From Sphingomonadales bacterium (GTDB taxonomy: Bacteria > Bacteroidota > Bacteroidia > UBA7662), in assembly GCA_016872125.1 (NCBI GenBank), contig VHBD01000073.1:1-7174 (forward strand): a DNA stretch of 7,174 bases. Reading direction: 5' to 3'. This document shows, piece by piece, positions 1-7,010 of the stretch (positions within the stretch are counted from its first letter, which is position 1; each line of letters starts with the position of its first letter). The position numbers and the translations under genes are program-made. The notes beneath the pieces are model-generated. The model did not search any database and was not told the DNA's origin. It was given only the letters and a program-made list of their open reading frames with translations.

Positions 1-556
1 GGGAAAGGGTGTCTTGGGCCTGCTGGCTTTCGCAACCCACCACAATGCGGTCTGGTTTGAGGAAATCTTCAATCGCGGCCCCTTCCTTGAGGAACTCGGG
101 GTTGGAGGCCACGTCAAAAGGAATATTTGCGCCCCGTTCTTGCATGGCCTGGTGTACGGCTTGGTGGACTTTGCGGCTGGTACTGACCGGAACGGTGGAT
201 TTGGTGACCACCACCGCGTAGTGTTGAAGGTGTTTTCCGATCTCGGTGGCGACACCCAGAACGTACTGGAGGTCCGCACTCCCGTCTTCGCCGGGAGGGG
301 TCCCCACCGCGATAAAGATGGCCTCCGCGCCCTGAATAGCTTCGCCCAAATGGGTGCTGAAATGTAGTCGGCCGTTCTTGTAATTTCTCAAAACCATTTC
401 CTCCAGACCTGGCTCGTAAATTGGTATTTTGCCAGCTTTGAGGCCGTCAATTTTGCGCTGGTCTATATCAATGCACTGAACTTCGATCCCTACTTCGGCA
501 AAACAGGTTCCGGTCACCAAGCCAACATAGCCGGTACCGACAATAGCAATTTTCAT
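1..556 (-). CDS. ugd: UDP-glucose 6-dehydrogenase, N-terminal part (cut by window edge)
   Basis: Oxidises UDP-glucose to UDP-glucuronate with two NAD+ in the cytoplasm, supplying precursor for surface polysaccharides. I translated the reverse strand from the ATG at 556: 185 codons are present and the frame stays open to the left edge, so the C-terminal UDP-binding part lies outside. Visible family landmarks are the Rossmann dinucleotide motif GTGYVG at residues 7-12 with the ribose-binding acidic end of strand 2 at CIDID (28-32), YEPGLEE (47-53), VGTPPGEDGSADL (84-96), KSTVPVST (119-126), NPEFLKEG (152-159) and PDRIVVG (168-174). The lysine-STVP and NPEFLKEG blocks are diagnostic for the UDP-glucose/GDP-mannose dehydrogenase family, and NPEFLKEG carries the active-site glutamate. 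The sequence favours the UDP-glucose branch over UDP-ManNAc dehydrogenase. It is transcribed away from the tolC operon. No Shine-Dalgarno is visible and the leader is A/T rich. Confidence 0.95.
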   Translation of the reverse strand, partial: MKIAIVGTGYVGLVTGTCFAEVGIEVQCIDIDQRKIDGLKAGKIPIYEPGLEEMVLRNYKNGRLHFSTHLGEAIQGAEAIFIAVGTPPGEDGSADLQYVLGVATEIGKHLQHYAVVVTKSTVPVSTSRKVHQAVHQAMQERGANIPFDVASNPEFLKEGAAIEDFLKPDRIVVGCESQQAQDTLS

Positions 557-567
557 AATATAATTTT

Positions 568-702
568 ATGCAACGGAAAGTCCAAAAATACCCCCGGAAT
601 GGATTAATTCGAAAAGAAAGCATCGAAGCAGCTTTTGAAGCCCATGGTTCGGGATTCAAACGGCAATTCAAGGAAAGATTACCTCGGGAGATTGATTTAT
701 AA
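568..702 (+). CDS. Doubtful 44-aa basic small ORF in the divergent ugd/tolC region
   Basis: An ATG-to-TAA frame of 44 codons lies between the two divergent genes. The predicted peptide begins MQRKVQKYPRNGLIRK and ends RLPREIDL. It is basic (about 11 Lys/Arg against 6 Asp/Glu) and has no signal peptide or membrane segment. I do not recognise a family. In favour: it fills most of the gap between ugd and tolC, is in the direction of the operon and stops 17 bases before the tolC start. Against: its start is only 11 bases from the divergent ugd start, no ribosome binding site is visible, and the probable ugd promoter lies inside it on the other strand. A chance ORF over promoter DNA is at least as likely. 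Confidence 0.2.
   Translation: MQRKVQKYPRNGLIRKESIEAAFEAHGSGFKRQFKERLPREIDL
583..613 (-). promoter_or_regulatory. Candidate Bacteroidota-type promoter for ugd
   Basis: On the minus strand TATTTTTG (590 down to 583) matches the Bacteroidota sigma-A -7 consensus TAnnTTTG at every fixed position. Exactly 19 bases upstream lies TTCG (613-610), one mismatch from the -33 consensus TTTG. Transcription would start about 20 bases before the ugd ATG at 556, giving a short A/T-rich leader. The match is direct; the promoter function is inferred, and such short motifs occur by chance. Confidence 0.4.
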
Positions 703-719
703 CGATTTTTGGAACTTCT

Positions 720-2207
720 ATGGCGACTTATACCCTTGGCTTGCGTCTGTGGATGCGTAGAATAACCCTATTCCTAGTTATTCTGCTTGAGGGCTATGCC
801 GCGGGCTATGCTTCCGATTCCACCAAGAACGCTCACTCGGGTTGGACCTTAGAGGAATGCGTGCGCTATGCCTTGGAGCACAACTTATCCCTGCAACAAG
901 GGGCATTGCAGGTGAACGGGGCCAAACTGGACCTGCAAGCGGCGCGTTTGGCCATGACCCCATCACTGAACGCCTCGGCAGGTCTCGCCTTTAACAGTGG
1001 TCGTGCCATTGACCCCTTCACCAATACCTTTATCGAAAGAACGGTGGAGTCCAATCAATTGGGAATCAACGGCTCTTGGCTAATCTACCAAGGTTCTCAG
1101 CTTCAACATCAACTGAAGGCAGCCCGTTTGGGGCAAGGGGCCTCGGTACAAGAGCAAGAGGCATTGCGCAACAATATCGCCCTCAGCATTGCGAATGCAT
1201 ATTTGCAGGTTCTGCTTTCAAGGGAATTAACCACGGTTGCGCAACAGCAGAAGGCTTCTACCGCCAACCAATTAACCCGAATCCGCCAATTGGTCAAGGC
1301 GGGCTCCTTGCAGGTGGATAATCTGTACAACTTGGAGGCTCAATTGGCTTCGGACGAGGTCACATTGACCAATGCCATGAATACGGCGATGAATGCTCGT
1401 ATTGGCTTGGCTTTGCTGCTTCAGGTCCCCGATCCGGAACGCTTTGAGGTGGCTGCTCCGGACACGGCAAGTCTAAGAGGCGCTGCTTGGAACGCCGGCA
1501 CCGCGAACGCCCTGTATCGTGACGCAGTGGGCAAGCAACCTCAGGTAATCGCGGCCGATTTACGTTTGAATCAATCGTTATTCAACCTCAAAGCCACCAA
1601 GGCCCTCCGCTATCCCAGGGTTGGGGCTTTTGTTAATTTGAGCACCCTCTTTGCTTCGACCAGTCAGCAATTTATTTTGCTCCCCGAAATCGACGGGGTG
1701 CGACCCATTGGTTATCTCCAAAACGACCCCAACCTAGTGGTGGTGCAACCTATCCCCAAGTACAGAACCAGTCTGGTGCCTCGCGGTGAGCAGTTTCGTA
1801 ACAATTTGGGTAGCGGAATGGGGCTTAGCCTGAGCATACCCCTGTGGAACAACGGGCAGGTTCGGATCGCCGAACAACGATCGCGCAATGCCGTGGAATT
1901 GGCAAGGCTACAAAGCGAACAATCCCGAAACACGTTGTATAGCGATATTACCAGGGCGGTCACCGATTACCGGGCCGCCGTGGCCAGGCTCTCCACGAAC
2001 CAAATCAATTTGGATGCCCAAAAGGCCAATTACACCTTGGCCGCCAAACGATACGAGGAGGGTTTGTTGCCTTTGGCAGATTACCTCAACGCCAAAAACC
2101 GCCTTCAAATTGCCGAATCCTCTTGGTTACAAGCTTATTACGAAGAAATTTTCCGACTCAAGGTATTGGCTTTTTACGAAGGAAATTTCTCTTGGAAAAA
2201 CCCCTGA
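720..2207 (+). CDS. TolC-family outer-membrane efflux protein
   Basis: Outer-membrane channel of a tripartite exporter: a trimer forms a barrel plus a long alpha-helical tunnel that docks on a periplasmic adaptor. The 495-aa product has a signal peptide (hydrophobic run about residues 16-31 after RLWMRR) and the two-fold internal repeat of OEP proteins. Repeat 1 opens with WTLEECVRYALEHNLSLQ (42-59), the classic start of the family, then helices, a strand region (81-125) and a long helical stretch (128-232). Repeat 2 starts near 262 with helix 275-296, strands around 300-312 and 365-376 (GLSLSIPLWNNGQ), then helices 380-486 containing RYEEGLLPLADYLNAKNRL (444-462), the usual C-terminal signature. 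A 45-50 residue segment (about 313-362) between the second-repeat strands is probably an extended surface loop. The in-frame ATG at 753 (residue 12) is an alternative start giving a tidier signal peptide; the A/T-rich stretch before 720 favours 720. The adaptor gene follows after 13 bases. The substrate is not predictable. Confidence 0.93.
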   Translation: MATYTLGLRLWMRRITLFLVILLEGYAAGYASDSTKNAHSGWTLEECVRYALEHNLSLQQGALQVNGAKLDLQAARLAMTPSLNASAGLAFNSGRAIDPFTNTFIERTVESNQLGINGSWLIYQGSQLQHQLKAARLGQGASVQEQEALRNNIALSIANAYLQVLLSRELTTVAQQQKASTANQLTRIRQLVKAGSLQVDNLYNLEAQLASDEVTLTNAMNTAMNARIGLALLLQVPDPERFEVAAPDTASLRGAAWNAGTANALYRDAVGKQPQVIAADLRLNQSLFNLKATKALRYPRVGAFVNLSTLFASTSQQFILLPEIDGVRPIGYLQNDPNLVVVQPIPKYRTSLVPRGEQFRNNLGSGMGLSLSIPLWNNGQVRIAEQRSRNAVELARLQSEQSRNTLYSDITRAVTDYRAAVARLSTNQINLDAQKANYTLAAKRYEEGLLPLADYLNAKNRLQIAESSWLQAYYEEIFRLKVLAFYEGNFSWKNP

Positions 2208-2220
2208 ACCTCTTAGAACG

Positions 2221-3615
2221 ATGCCTGCAATATCAAATAAACGAATACTATGGATCTCCGTCGTGGTCATTGTTATGGCGGTTTTGGCTGCAGTGGGCCG
2301 TCGCCAAGGCTGGTGGGGCCAAACGCCCCCTTTGGAGGTGGCTGTAGAAAAGGTGGCAGCGAGAAGCTTAGTGGAAACCGTGCTGGCCAGTGGTAAAATT
2401 CAACCGATCACTGAGGTCAAAATATCTTCGGAAGTTTCAGGAGAAATCGTGGTTCTCAACATCAAAGAAGGGGATGCGGTTCGCAAAGGCCAACTTTTGG
2501 CCAAGATCAATCCGGAAATGATGGCGGCCGCCTTGGACCGCAACGAAGCTGCGGTAAACAATGCCAAATCCGGATTAGCCTCTGCCAAAGTTCGTTTAAG
2601 GCAACTTCAGAATATTTTGCGACTCACCGTTGAACCCGCTTACAAGCGTACGGCCAAGCTGTACGAAGACAAGGTCGCCACCCAGGCCGAATGGGAGGCC
2701 GCTCGTTCTCAATACGAGTCGGCTCAGCAGGATATAGAATCCGCCCAGCAGGCGGTGGAAGGGGCTGAATTCATGGTTCAATCCGCCAAAGCCAGCCAGA
2801 ACGAAATGCGGGAGCAGTTGGCCCGAACCAATATTTTGGCCCCGATGGACGGTATCGTGACCAAATTGTCGGTGGAATTGGGTGAAAGGGTGGTTGGGAC
2901 TATTCAAATGGCCGGCACGGAGATGATTCGCATTGCGGATTTGACACGAATGGAAGTGAGAGTGGATGTAAGCGAAAGCGATGTGGTAAGGGTTACCAAC
3001 GGGGATTCGGTCAAAGTGGAAGTCGATGCCTATCCCGGTCGGATCTTCGAGGGGGTGGTCCGTGAGATTGCAAACAGCAGCAGTGCCTCGGCTTTGCCCG
3101 GAACGGGGGGCGCCGATCAGGTGACCAATTTCATGGTCAAAATTTCGATGTTAGGGGATAACCAAGGCCCTAATTTTCTCTTTAGACCGGGGATGAGCGC
3201 TTCGGCCGAGATTACTACCCGCCGTGTGGATGGGGCTTTGTCCCTGCCCATCAATGCGGTTACCCTTCGGGATTCGGATGGACAACCTGTGGGATCAGGG
3301 AGCGATTCAGGAACGGGCGATGATCAGGAAGGTAACTCCCAAGGAACTGCCCAGGGTCAAGGCGGTAACAACGAATCCGGAGGATCCAACGCAGGGAATG
3401 ATCTCGAGGTGGTCTTTGTGCGTAAAGGGGATGAGGTGGAACAGCGCACGGTGGTCACCGGAATTCAAGACGATCGTTTTATCCAAATTACGAGCGGGCT
3501 CAAAGCGGGCGAAGCGGTGGTAGTAGCTCCTTATTCGGCCATTTCCAGGGATTTGACCAAGGGCCGCAAGATCAAAGTGGTTCCACAGGATCAGCTGTTC
3601 CAAGGTAAAGATTAA
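2221..3615 (+). CDS. Periplasmic adaptor (membrane fusion) subunit, MacA/HlyD family
   Basis: Bridges an inner-membrane pump and a TolC-type channel. The 464-aa product has an N-terminal membrane anchor (residues 9-25), a first lipoyl half with VSGEIVVLNIKEGDAVRKGQ (72-91), an alpha-hairpin coiled coil rich in Ala/Gln/Glu (about 100-202), a second lipoyl half with ILAPMDGIVTKLSVELGE (205-222), a beta-barrel domain (about 243-340) with FRPGMSASAEI (321-331), and a membrane-proximal domain ending with TGIQDDRFIQITSGLKAGE. The domain order and the closing block resemble MacA-like adaptors that work with MacB-type ABC transporters. A Gly/Ser/Asn/Gln-rich spacer (about 354-395) interrupts the region between LPINAVTLR and EVVFVRKG. 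The frame is open back to 1888, but those 111 codons overlap tolC in another frame and lack family features; the ATG at 2221, just after the tolC stop and directly before the anchor, is the sensible start. No ATPase or permease gene follows; the next gene is gpsA, 18 bases on. Confidence 0.92.
   Translation: MPAISNKRILWISVVVIVMAVLAAVGRRQGWWGQTPPLEVAVEKVAARSLVETVLASGKIQPITEVKISSEVSGEIVVLNIKEGDAVRKGQLLAKINPEMMAAALDRNEAAVNNAKSGLASAKVRLRQLQNILRLTVEPAYKRTAKLYEDKVATQAEWEAARSQYESAQQDIESAQQAVEGAEFMVQSAKASQNEMREQLARTNILAPMDGIVTKLSVELGERVVGTIQMAGTEMIRIADLTRMEVRVDVSESDVVRVTNGDSVKVEVDAYPGRIFEGVVREIANSSSASALPGTGGADQVTNFMVKISMLGDNQGPNFLFRPGMSASAEITTRRVDGALSLPINAVTLRDSDGQPVGSGSDSGTGDDQEGNSQGTAQGQGGNNESGGSNAGNDLEVVFVRKGDEVEQRTVVTGIQDDRFIQITSGLKAGEAVVVAPYSAISRDLTKGRKIKVVPQDQLFQGKD
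3394..3405 (+). other. End of low-complexity spacer in the adaptor (spacer about 3280-3405)
   Basis: Codons about 354-395 of the adaptor encode a disordered-looking run dominated by Gly, Ser, Asn, Gln, Asp and Thr (for example GSGSDSGTGDD, then GTAQGQGGNNESGGSN). The flanking beta-structured segments are well conserved in character, so this is an inserted flexible linker and not a frameshift: the frame is intact on both sides. I have marked only its final codons here; the whole spacer is described in the adaptor entry. Confidence 0.6.
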
Positions 3616-3633
3616 TTTTTGGACGCTTAAGGG

Positions 3634-4641
3634 ATGATGGGTAACAAAGAGCTCATGAAGGTTGCCGTTGTTGGTGGAGGCTCGTGGGCCACTGCCTTGG
3701 TCAAGGTCCTGTCCGACAACCAGGTGCCTTTGGTTTGGTGGATGAGGGACAGGGAAACGATGGCGTATATTCAACAGCACCAGCGCAATCCCCGCTATTT
3801 GACCGATGCCAATTTGCAATTAAAAAGAGGCTCCTTGCAAGCAGATTTGCGCAAGGCCATTGCGACGGCTTCGGTGGTCATCTTGGCCGTTCCAGCAGCT
3901 TTCCTCAAGGATGCCCTTTCGTCCTTGTCCGAACATGATTTTGATGGTAAAAATGTGTTATCTGCGGTAAAGGGCATGGTCCCCAGGGAAAATCTTTTGA
4001 TCGGTCAATTCTTGCAAAAATATTTTCGGGTAAACGAGCAGCGGTTCATGGTGATCACCGGTCCCTGTCATGCCGAAGAAGTTGCCGCAGAGAAATTGTC
4101 TTTTCTGACTTTGGCCGCATCCCACCCGGAATTGGCCACGCCTTTGGTTCCTATGTTCAAGAACCGTTACATGAATATGCAGGTTTCTAACGATCCTTCC
4201 GGGAGCGAATATGCATCGGTCATGAAGAATATTTATGCCATTGCGTGTGGTATTGCCCATGGCTTAGGCTACGGGGATAATTTTATGGCCGTTTTGGTTT
4301 CCAATGCCATTATCGAACTTAAATCCTTCCTTAGAGCGGTGTATCCCAAGCGCAGAGACATCAAGGGATCTGCCTATTTGGGCGACTTGTTGGTGACGGC
4401 CTATTCCCAATTTTCCCGAAACCGTTCCTTCGGAGCAATGTTGGGCAAAGGGTATTCGGTTCGTTCCGCACAATTGGAGATGAACATGGTGGCCGAGGGG
4501 TATTACAGTGCCCGTGCGGTGCATGAACTTAACAAATTGCACAAGTGCTCCATTCCAATAGCGGCAACGGTGTACAGCATCCTCTACGAAGGCGTACCGG
4601 CACGCGTGGCCATGCATCATCTCCAAAACCAATTGCATTGA
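3634..4641 (+). CDS. gpsA: Glycerol-3-phosphate dehydrogenase [NAD(P)+]
   Basis: Reduces dihydroxyacetone phosphate to sn-glycerol 3-phosphate, the backbone precursor of phospholipids, in the cytoplasm. The 335-aa product is of normal family length. It shows the nucleotide-binding motif GGGSWATA (14-21), VILAVPAAFLKDAL (82-95), the active-site lysine in SAVKGMVPRENLL (110-122), TGPCHAEEVA (142-151), the second active-site lysine in MKNIYAIACGIAHGLGYGDN (197-216), the aspartate of YLGDLLVT (248-255) and the phosphate-binding SRNR (261-264). These are the key residues of the family, so it should be active. The Ala after the Trp of the nucleotide motif, where many bacterial GpsA have Gly, is as far as I recall normal in Bacteroidota. 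Start choice is open: ATG 3634, ATG 3637 just after AAGGG, or ATG 3655 (residue 8), which lies right before the VAVVGGGSW strand. It lies between efflux and outer-membrane genes with 18- and 10-base gaps. Confidence 0.96.
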   Translation: MMGNKELMKVAVVGGGSWATALVKVLSDNQVPLVWWMRDRETMAYIQQHQRNPRYLTDANLQLKRGSLQADLRKAIATASVVILAVPAAFLKDALSSLSEHDFDGKNVLSAVKGMVPRENLLIGQFLQKYFRVNEQRFMVITGPCHAEEVAAEKLSFLTLAASHPELATPLVPMFKNRYMNMQVSNDPSGSEYASVMKNIYAIACGIAHGLGYGDNFMAVLVSNAIIELKSFLRAVYPKRRDIKGSAYLGDLLVTAYSQFSRNRSFGAMLGKGYSVRSAQLEMNMVAEGYYSARAVHELNKLHKCSIPIAATVYSILYEGVPARVAMHHLQNQLH

Positions 4642-4651
4642 TTTAGAGGCC

Positions 4652-5746
4652 ATGAGAATTGTTTTGTTATATTTATGGAGTAAAGCCTCGTTCATGCGTT
4701 GGAGCCCAGGTTGGGGACAGCGATGGGGGTTCGGATTAGCAGTAGCTATGCTCATGGCTTTGGTCATGGCCTTGACCGGTGTTGCAGAAGCCCAATGGCT
4801 GCCTGCCTTCGGTCGTAGCCGCATTGGTACGGCGGGTTTTCAATTTCTCAAAATTCAGCCCGATGCCCGGTCTGCGGCCATGGCGGGCAATGCCATCAAT
4901 TTGGTCAATGAACCCGGGGTTATGTTTTGGAATCCGGCGGGTTTGGTTCATGGATCAGACCGTCCATGGGCTGGCCAAGTCAACCACTTGTCCTATTGGT
5001 CGGGTATACGAATGCAATCCGCCGCATTGGCAAGGCGCATGGGATCCGGGGATGTGATGGCCTTTGGGTTAAGGCATTTGCAAACCGGGGCTATGCCGGT
5101 AACCACTGAATTTCAACCCATGGGCACGGGGCAGACCTTCAACGCCACCAACACCAGCATGGGTATGGCCTATGCTCGTCCGTTGACGGATCGGTTTGCT
5201 TTGGGTTTGTCATTGAACTGGATTTACGAGCAGATGCCGGATTGGAGGGTCCATAACGCCACGGTCGATATGGGATTTCGCTACGATATTGGATGGCGTG
5301 AAATGCGCCTTGCCGTGGGCATCAATCATTTCGGGATGAACGTTACCCCGCAGGGCCGCTTGCTCCGACCATCCTTGTCGCGTACAGACACCCTTGGTAC
5401 CTTTGAGTCTCTGGCCCCGCCAACGGTTTTACGCCTTGGTTTATCCGGTTTGGTGTACCGCGAAGGCGAACACAAGATTGATGGAGTCGTTCAATTGAAT
5501 CACCCAACCGACCAGGCCGAGAGTCTGGGTGCCGCTATGGAATACAGTTACCGGGATTTGATGTTTGTGCGAGGCGGTTACGAACATCAGCCCGGAGTAG
5601 GGCAATGGCCTTCTTGGGGATTGGGTTGGAGTCTCCCTCGTTCTTTTGGAAACCTGCGCTTGGATTATGCCTTTGCAGGCCGGCAAGGCTTAGGTCCCGT
5701 CCATAGGTTGGGTGTGATGGTTGCTTGGGGTAGTGTTAACGATTGA
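4652..5746 (+). CDS. PorV/PorQ-family outer-membrane beta-barrel protein
   Basis: The 364-aa product has a long signal peptide: basic region through residue 24, hydrophobic core 26-43, and cleavage likely after VAEA (residue 47). The mature part opens with the PorV/PorQ (UPF0164-like) signature GTAGFQFLKIQPDARSAAMA (59-78), followed by NEPGVMFWNPAGLV (86-99), where the NPAG turn is typical of FadL/PorV-like barrels. It then alternates amphipathic strands to the end. HPTDQAESLGAAMEYSYRDL (284-303) followed by RGGYE is the other family hallmark. PorV itself is the type IX secretion shuttle protein and PorQ its relative, but the family has many paralogs with no assigned role, so I do not call this one a T9SS component. 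The in-frame ATG at 4694 (residue 15) would give a 33-residue signal peptide of more usual length, with GGAG 13 bases upstream. It is 10 bases after gpsA and 10 before the lipoprotein gene, which suggests coupled expression. Confidence 0.85.
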   Translation: MRIVLLYLWSKASFMRWSPGWGQRWGFGLAVAMLMALVMALTGVAEAQWLPAFGRSRIGTAGFQFLKIQPDARSAAMAGNAINLVNEPGVMFWNPAGLVHGSDRPWAGQVNHLSYWSGIRMQSAALARRMGSGDVMAFGLRHLQTGAMPVTTEFQPMGTGQTFNATNTSMGMAYARPLTDRFALGLSLNWIYEQMPDWRVHNATVDMGFRYDIGWREMRLAVGINHFGMNVTPQGRLLRPSLSRTDTLGTFESLAPPTVLRLGLSGLVYREGEHKIDGVVQLNHPTDQAESLGAAMEYSYRDLMFVRGGYEHQPGVGQWPSWGLGWSLPRSFGNLRLDYAFAGRQGLGPVHRLGVMVAWGSVND

Positions 5747-5756
5747 AATATTGATC

Positions 5757-7010
5757 ATGAAAGAATTGAATCCCATATCCATTACTCCTGTCCGGGTTGT
5801 AGTCCTGTTTTTGGCAATGGCATGCATGAGTGCTTGTGATTTCATGCTGGGAACCCGGCAAGACGATACGGTGGATGAAATTTTCGAACAAGGGGCCATT
5901 GACCCTACAGCGGTTCAAAGCGTGGTTGGATATGTCCCCGTTTTGCCGGTTTGGGATCAGTTCATGTCCCCAACCGATGTTTGGGTGGGCTACGATGAGA
6001 TGGTTTATGTTACGGATGCCCAAGGGGTCCATGTCTTGGACCTCAAAGGAGAACGTTTTCAAACCATCCCTATTCCCGGTGCCACCAAAGTCACTCAAGA
6101 TCTACGACTCCACACCTACGTTTTGGGCCGTGTGGATACGTTGATCGATAGCGCAGGGATTCCCGTTCGACGCAACCTCGCCGCGGTTTATGTGCTCGAA
6201 CGCAGTGCCACGGCGCAGCCGGTTTTTCTGGATACCTTGGTGCACCCGTTCAATGATTTGAGCCGCAGCAACACCAATTTCAGGGGGAGGTTTGACGAAC
6301 AGGTTCAATACACCGGAATCGCATGCCTGGGGGATCATGGGTTTTATCTGGCCAGAAGAGGCCCATCCAACAACACCCTATCCGCCGCGGCACCGGACCA
6401 TGCGGTACTGGTCTTCAGGCCGGACCGATCCAACAACGGGTATGTACCCGGTCTTAACCCTTCCTTGTCCGGGCTGAAATCGGCCATGGCGCCATCAGGT
6501 TTATGTGGCTTGATGGGGCCACCGCAGCTTGTTTTTGGCATGAATCCCTCCAGGGATTTTATCCTCTTGCAATCGGCAACCCAAGCCGAATACAAGGCGC
6601 TTTGGATCCGTTCAACCGAAAATCCGGAGGTTGGGACCTTGTACTCCGAAAACCAAACCCTGGTTCAATTCGATCGCACCAAGGCAAGTCGCTTCCTCTA
6701 CGAGCCCTTTCGATTCACGGCCCCTGCGGATGTTTGCGTTGCCCCGGACGAGACAGGGTACCTGTTCGTGGTGGATGCGGTTAGGGATTCTTTGTACCAA
6801 TTTACCTCCAAGGGTTACGAAGGCGTGAACCCCCCACCGAGTTCAGGTTTGACCCGTCAGGTGAGGGCTTCCTTTGGTGGAAGGGGCTCAGGCCCTTTCC
6901 AATTCCACAGCCCAAGCGGGGTGGCGTATTTTCGACGTACTGTCTATGTTGCGGACAAAGGCAATCACCGCATCATGCGCTACAAATTAAGTTCAGACCT
7001 TGAACGATAA
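5757..7010 (+). CDS. Lipoprotein with NHL-type beta-propeller repeats, function unknown
   Basis: The 417-aa product starts with a short n-region and a hydrophobic core (residues 13-22) ending at two cysteines, Cys23 and Cys27. MSAC (24-27) is the better lipobox, with a mature start CDF. Three NHL-like blades can be seen: SPTDVWVGYDEMVYVTDAQG with VHVLDLKG after it (71-98), APADVCVAPDETGYLFVVDA (322-341) with SLYQF after it, and HSPSGVAYFRRTVYVADKGN (384-403) with HRIMRYKL after it. The middle (about 110-310) is beta-rich but diverged. The whole may be one six- or seven-bladed propeller whose ends close on each other. NHL propellers generally bind proteins or other ligands; no catalytic residues are evident. 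The frame is open to an ATG at 5721 that overlaps the barrel gene; ATG 5757, 10 bases after that gene's stop and ahead of the lipoprotein signal, is the better start. Tight linkage to the PorV-like gene suggests the two act together at the outer membrane, which is inference. Confidence 0.75.
   Translation: MKELNPISITPVRVVVLFLAMACMSACDFMLGTRQDDTVDEIFEQGAIDPTAVQSVVGYVPVLPVWDQFMSPTDVWVGYDEMVYVTDAQGVHVLDLKGERFQTIPIPGATKVTQDLRLHTYVLGRVDTLIDSAGIPVRRNLAAVYVLERSATAQPVFLDTLVHPFNDLSRSNTNFRGRFDEQVQYTGIACLGDHGFYLARRGPSNNTLSAAAPDHAVLVFRPDRSNNGYVPGLNPSLSGLKSAMAPSGLCGLMGPPQLVFGMNPSRDFILLQSATQAEYKALWIRSTENPEVGTLYSENQTLVQFDRTKASRFLYEPFRFTAPADVCVAPDETGYLFVVDAVRDSLYQFTSKGYEGVNPPPSSGLTRQVRASFGGRGSGPFQFHSPSGVAYFRRTVYVADKGNHRIMRYKLSSDLER

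Noticed and set aside
9..367. Plus-strand open frames at the left end
   Set aside because: They are antisense to the ugd coding sequence, whose translation matches its family throughout.
704..711. GATTTTTG just before tolC as a -7 promoter element
   Set aside because: It matches TAnnTTTG at all but the first base, but I find no TTTG/TTG about 19-21 bases upstream and the start codon would be almost at the transcription start.
1888..2220. In-frame N-terminal extension of the adaptor by 111 codons
   Set aside because: It overlaps the conserved C-terminal helices of the TolC homolog in another frame, is Pro/Trp rich and lacks adaptor features; the membrane anchor begins right after the ATG at 2221.
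3673..3696. GGGSWATA in GpsA as a defective nucleotide-binding motif
   Set aside because: The Ala in place of Gly after Trp fits what I recall of Bacteroidota GpsA, and all catalytic lysines and the SRNR motif are intact.
3307..3819. 170-codon minus-strand frame across the adaptor/gpsA junction
   Set aside because: It opposes two well-supported genes and its translation has no recognisable domain or signal.
4264..4824. 186-codon minus-strand frame over gpsA and the barrel gene start
   Set aside because: It is antisense to conserved gpsA motifs and to the barrel signal peptide; it is rich in His/Gln/Arg, as expected from a shadow frame.
4652..5746. Calling the barrel protein PorV or PorQ itself, a core type IX secretion component
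   Set aside because: Only family-level signatures are visible, no other type IX genes are in the window, and the family has many unassigned paralogs.
5721..5756. Twelve-codon earlier start for the lipoprotein
   Set aside because: It overlaps the end of the barrel gene and pushes the lipoprotein signal inward; the ATG at 5757 gives a normal signal peptide and the same 10-base spacing seen for the gene before.
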